64,000 nt of DNA from Ktedonobacter robiniae (lineage in GTDB: Bacteria > Chloroflexota > Ktedonobacteria > Ktedonobacterales > Ktedonobacteraceae): the NCBI RefSeq assembly GCF_016587375.1, contig NZ_BNJG01000002.1:868001-932000 (forward strand). The letters are read 5' to 3'. Made by a program: the position numbers and the translations under genes. Shown here piece after piece: positions 62,433 to 64,000 of the stretch. Every line of letters begins with the position of its first letter. The stretch's first letter is position 1. The notes beneath the pieces were generated by a model. It ran no database searches and had not been told where the DNA came from. It was given only the letters and a program-made list of their open reading frames with translations.

Positions 62433-64000
62433 CAGGTCCCCGTCCGGTACAACCGCGCCCCTTCCTCCTCGCTGAACGGATCGGGCACAAACCGCTCAGC
62501 GGTCAACACTGGCTGGTTGAGATATCCTCGGGCCAGTCCCTCCCCACCCAGGTAGAGCTCCCCTATCACCCCAATGGGCACCAATTGCTGATATGCATCA
62601 AGCACATAGGCTCGTGTATTGCCGATGGGACGACCAATTGGGATGGTTGCCTCCTCTTCCGCTACAAACTCAACCTGGAAGGAGAGTGCATAGGTCGTAC
62701 ATTCCGTCGGACCATATATGTGCCGCAACCGCCCAGGGGCTCCCACCTGTTGGATGGCTCGTATCCAGCGTGGCTCAACCGCTTCACCGCCGACTAAGAG
62801 GGTTTGCAATGAGGAAAAGGCTGTCGGCTCCTGCTGGGCAATCTGATTGACCAGGGCCGTCGTCAAAAAGAGCGTAGTGATCTCTTGCTGGCGCAAGGTG
62901 CTCGCCAACGCCTGGGGCTGCAACAGCGCCTCCTGACTCAGACACATCAGTCTCGCGCCATGGGTCAATGCCGCCCAGATCTCGAAGGTCAGCGCATCAA
63001 AGGCCACGCTCGATGCTCCCCCTACCCGGTCCTGCGCGCTCAGCGCCACATACGTTGGAGCATAGACCAGGTCCACGATATTGCGATGGGTCACCTGGAC
63101 ACCCTTGGGCAAGCCTGTTGATCCTGAGGTATACATCACATATGCCAGGTTCGTTGCTCCTACCCCACTTGCCACATTCGTTACCGGATAGGGTGACAAA
63201 ACAGCATCCAAGGCATCCAGAGCAAGCACGCGGCTTCCTGCTTCTGACAGATCCGCTTGCAAATCTTTCCTGCTCAGCACCAGGAAAGCACCCGAATCCT
63301 TGAGCATGTACGCTAACCGTTCACGCGGATACCCCGGATCCAGGGGCACATATGCCCCTCCCGCCTTTAAGACGGCGAGCAGCGCCACCACCAGTTCAAT
63401 CGAGCGAGGGAGGCAGACCCCTACCCGTACCTCTGGACCGACCCCCTGCTCCCTCAGGTAGTGCGCCAGACGGTTTGCTCGCTCGTTGAGTTCTCCATAG
63501 CTCAGTTCCCCCATCTCGTCGCTGACGGCTATGTCGCCAGGACGCACCCGCGCCTGCTCTTCGACAAAAGTATGCACACAACGTTCTCGTGGAAACGCCT
63601 GTGCGGTCTGGTTCCACTCCACTATCTGGAGCGCCCTCTCCGACTCACTGAGCATCCCTAGTTGCATAACCGACTGCTCTGGGTCCGCGACAAGACCCTG
63701 CAAGACTGCGAGCCAGTGTTCGCACAGCCGCATGATACTTGCCGCGTCGTGTAGGGCCGTGTTGTATTCTAGCAGGCCCTCTATCCCTTTGGGCGTCTCC
63801 CAGGCCAGGACGGTAAGCTCAAACTTGGCCGTGTGACTTGCCCATGGCTCAACGTGTAAGCGCAGCCCCGGTCCCAGTTCCTGGCTTTCTGGGGGCAATT
63901 CTTCCCAGGCAAAGGCCACCTGCACCAGTGGCGTCGCGCTCCCCACGCGCTCGGGCCTGAGCACCTCAACCAGCTTCTCCAATGGCAACTCGGCATGTCC
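62429..64000 (-). CDS. Giant NRPS, front part (C end and A1 Ile-like), cut by window edge and frameshift
   Basis: The frame enters from the right edge in the middle of a C domain (HAELPLEKLVEVLRPERV) and continues into A1, with AYVMYTSGSTGLPKG near 63130. GrsA-aligned specificity residues D-A-F-F-L-G-I-T-Y resemble the Ile code DAFFYGITF. The frame ends artificially at RLYRTGTW then TGA (62431-62429). One extra G in the GGGG run (62438-62441) would give RTGDLVRARADG and join it to the 3067-codon frame. No start codon lies in the window; TTG/ATG codons near the edge are internal. Confidence 0.88.
   Translation of the reverse strand, partial: GHAELPLEKLVEVLRPERVGSATPLVQVAFAWEELPPESQELGPGLRLHVEPWASHTAKFELTVLAWETPKGIEGLLEYNTALHDAASIMRLCEHWLAVLQGLVADPEQSVMQLGMLSESERALQIVEWNQTAQAFPRERCVHTFVEEQARVRPGDIAVSDEMGELSYGELNERANRLAHYLREQGVGPEVRVGVCLPRSIELVVALLAVLKAGGAYVPLDPGYPRERLAYMLKDSGAFLVLSRKDLQADLSEAGSRVLALDALDAVLSPYPVTNVASGVGATNLAYVMYTSGSTGLPKGVQVTHRNIVDLVYAPTYVALSAQDRVGGASSVAFDALTFEIWAALTHGARLMCLSQEALLQPQALASTLRQQEITTLFLTTALVNQIAQQEPTAFSSLQTLLVGGEAVEPRWIRAIQQVGAPGRLRHIYGPTECTTYALSFQVEFVAEEEATIPIGRPIGNTRAYVLDAYQQLVPIGVIGELYLGGEGLARGYLNQPVLTAERFVPDPFSEEEGARLYRTGTW

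Overview
The window reads as a piece of chromosome from a large-genome, filamentous-type soil bacterium. Gene content suggests the phylum Chloroflexota, class Ktedonobacteria: many paralogous one-component and two-component regulators, dihydrofolate-reductase-like and RidA-like small enzymes, IS607/TnpB elements, a bacterial RIO kinase, many gene remnants and a giant NRPS. This is an inference from gene content; I could not compare the 16S sequence with a database.

Layout. 1-2000: a truncated phosphotransferase, an amidohydrolase and a YciI-like protein. 2009-7660: a complete 16S-23S rRNA unit on the minus strand, with two TTGACA-17-GATAAT promoters, complementary processing stems around each rRNA, no tRNA in the spacer and no 5S gene in the unit. 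7700-9460: a cysteine hydrolase and a divergent NAD-dependent epimerase. 9549-23964: an apparent acyl/hydroxy-acid regulon made of a MaoC hydratase and TetR repressor, a KASIII-like enzyme, an AMP-ligase, an alpha/beta hydrolase, a complete branched-chain-type ABC importer (livHMGF with 3-hydroxybutyrate dehydrogenase as last gene) and a divergent livK. A near-identical palindrome, TGAC-TCAAST-GTCA, lies just downstream of the proposed promoters of the KASIII operon and of livK and probably binds the TetR protein. 24169-26713: a DHFR-like protein and an IS607-type insertion (serine recombinase plus TnpB). 26719-42320: mixed accessory genes (secreted protein, nitroreductase, two histidine kinases, a response regulator, RIO kinase, ECF sigma factor with SnoaL tail, membrane acyltransferase, discoidin-fold protein), with a 152-bp MITE, several palindromic repeats and many decaying genes (SDR, Ser/Thr kinase, GNAT and radical-SAM remnants, and a MocR regulator frameshifted in a CG repeat).

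44522-64000 (minus strand) is one NRPS operon running off the right edge. In order of transcription I read C(partial)-A(Ile-like)-PCP, C-A(unassigned)-PCP, C-[A core missing]-PCP, C-A(beta-Ala-like)-PCP | C-A(Val-like)-PCP | C-A(Thr-like code)-PCP-TE, followed by an SHMT-fold PLP enzyme one base after the last NRPS stop. The TE has Cys in place of the nucleophilic Ser (GQCAG), and the SHMT homologue lacks the Glu and one Tyr of folate-dependent SHMTs. Cys-TE, a Thr-like terminal A domain and a divergent SHMT-fold enzyme together recall the obafluorin logic (transaldolase-made beta-hydroxy amino acid, Cys-TE beta-lactone closure). They make this operon the best candidate here for a new natural-product system. 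The large ORF is interrupted by a one-base deletion in a G run at 62438-62441, which may be a sequencing error.
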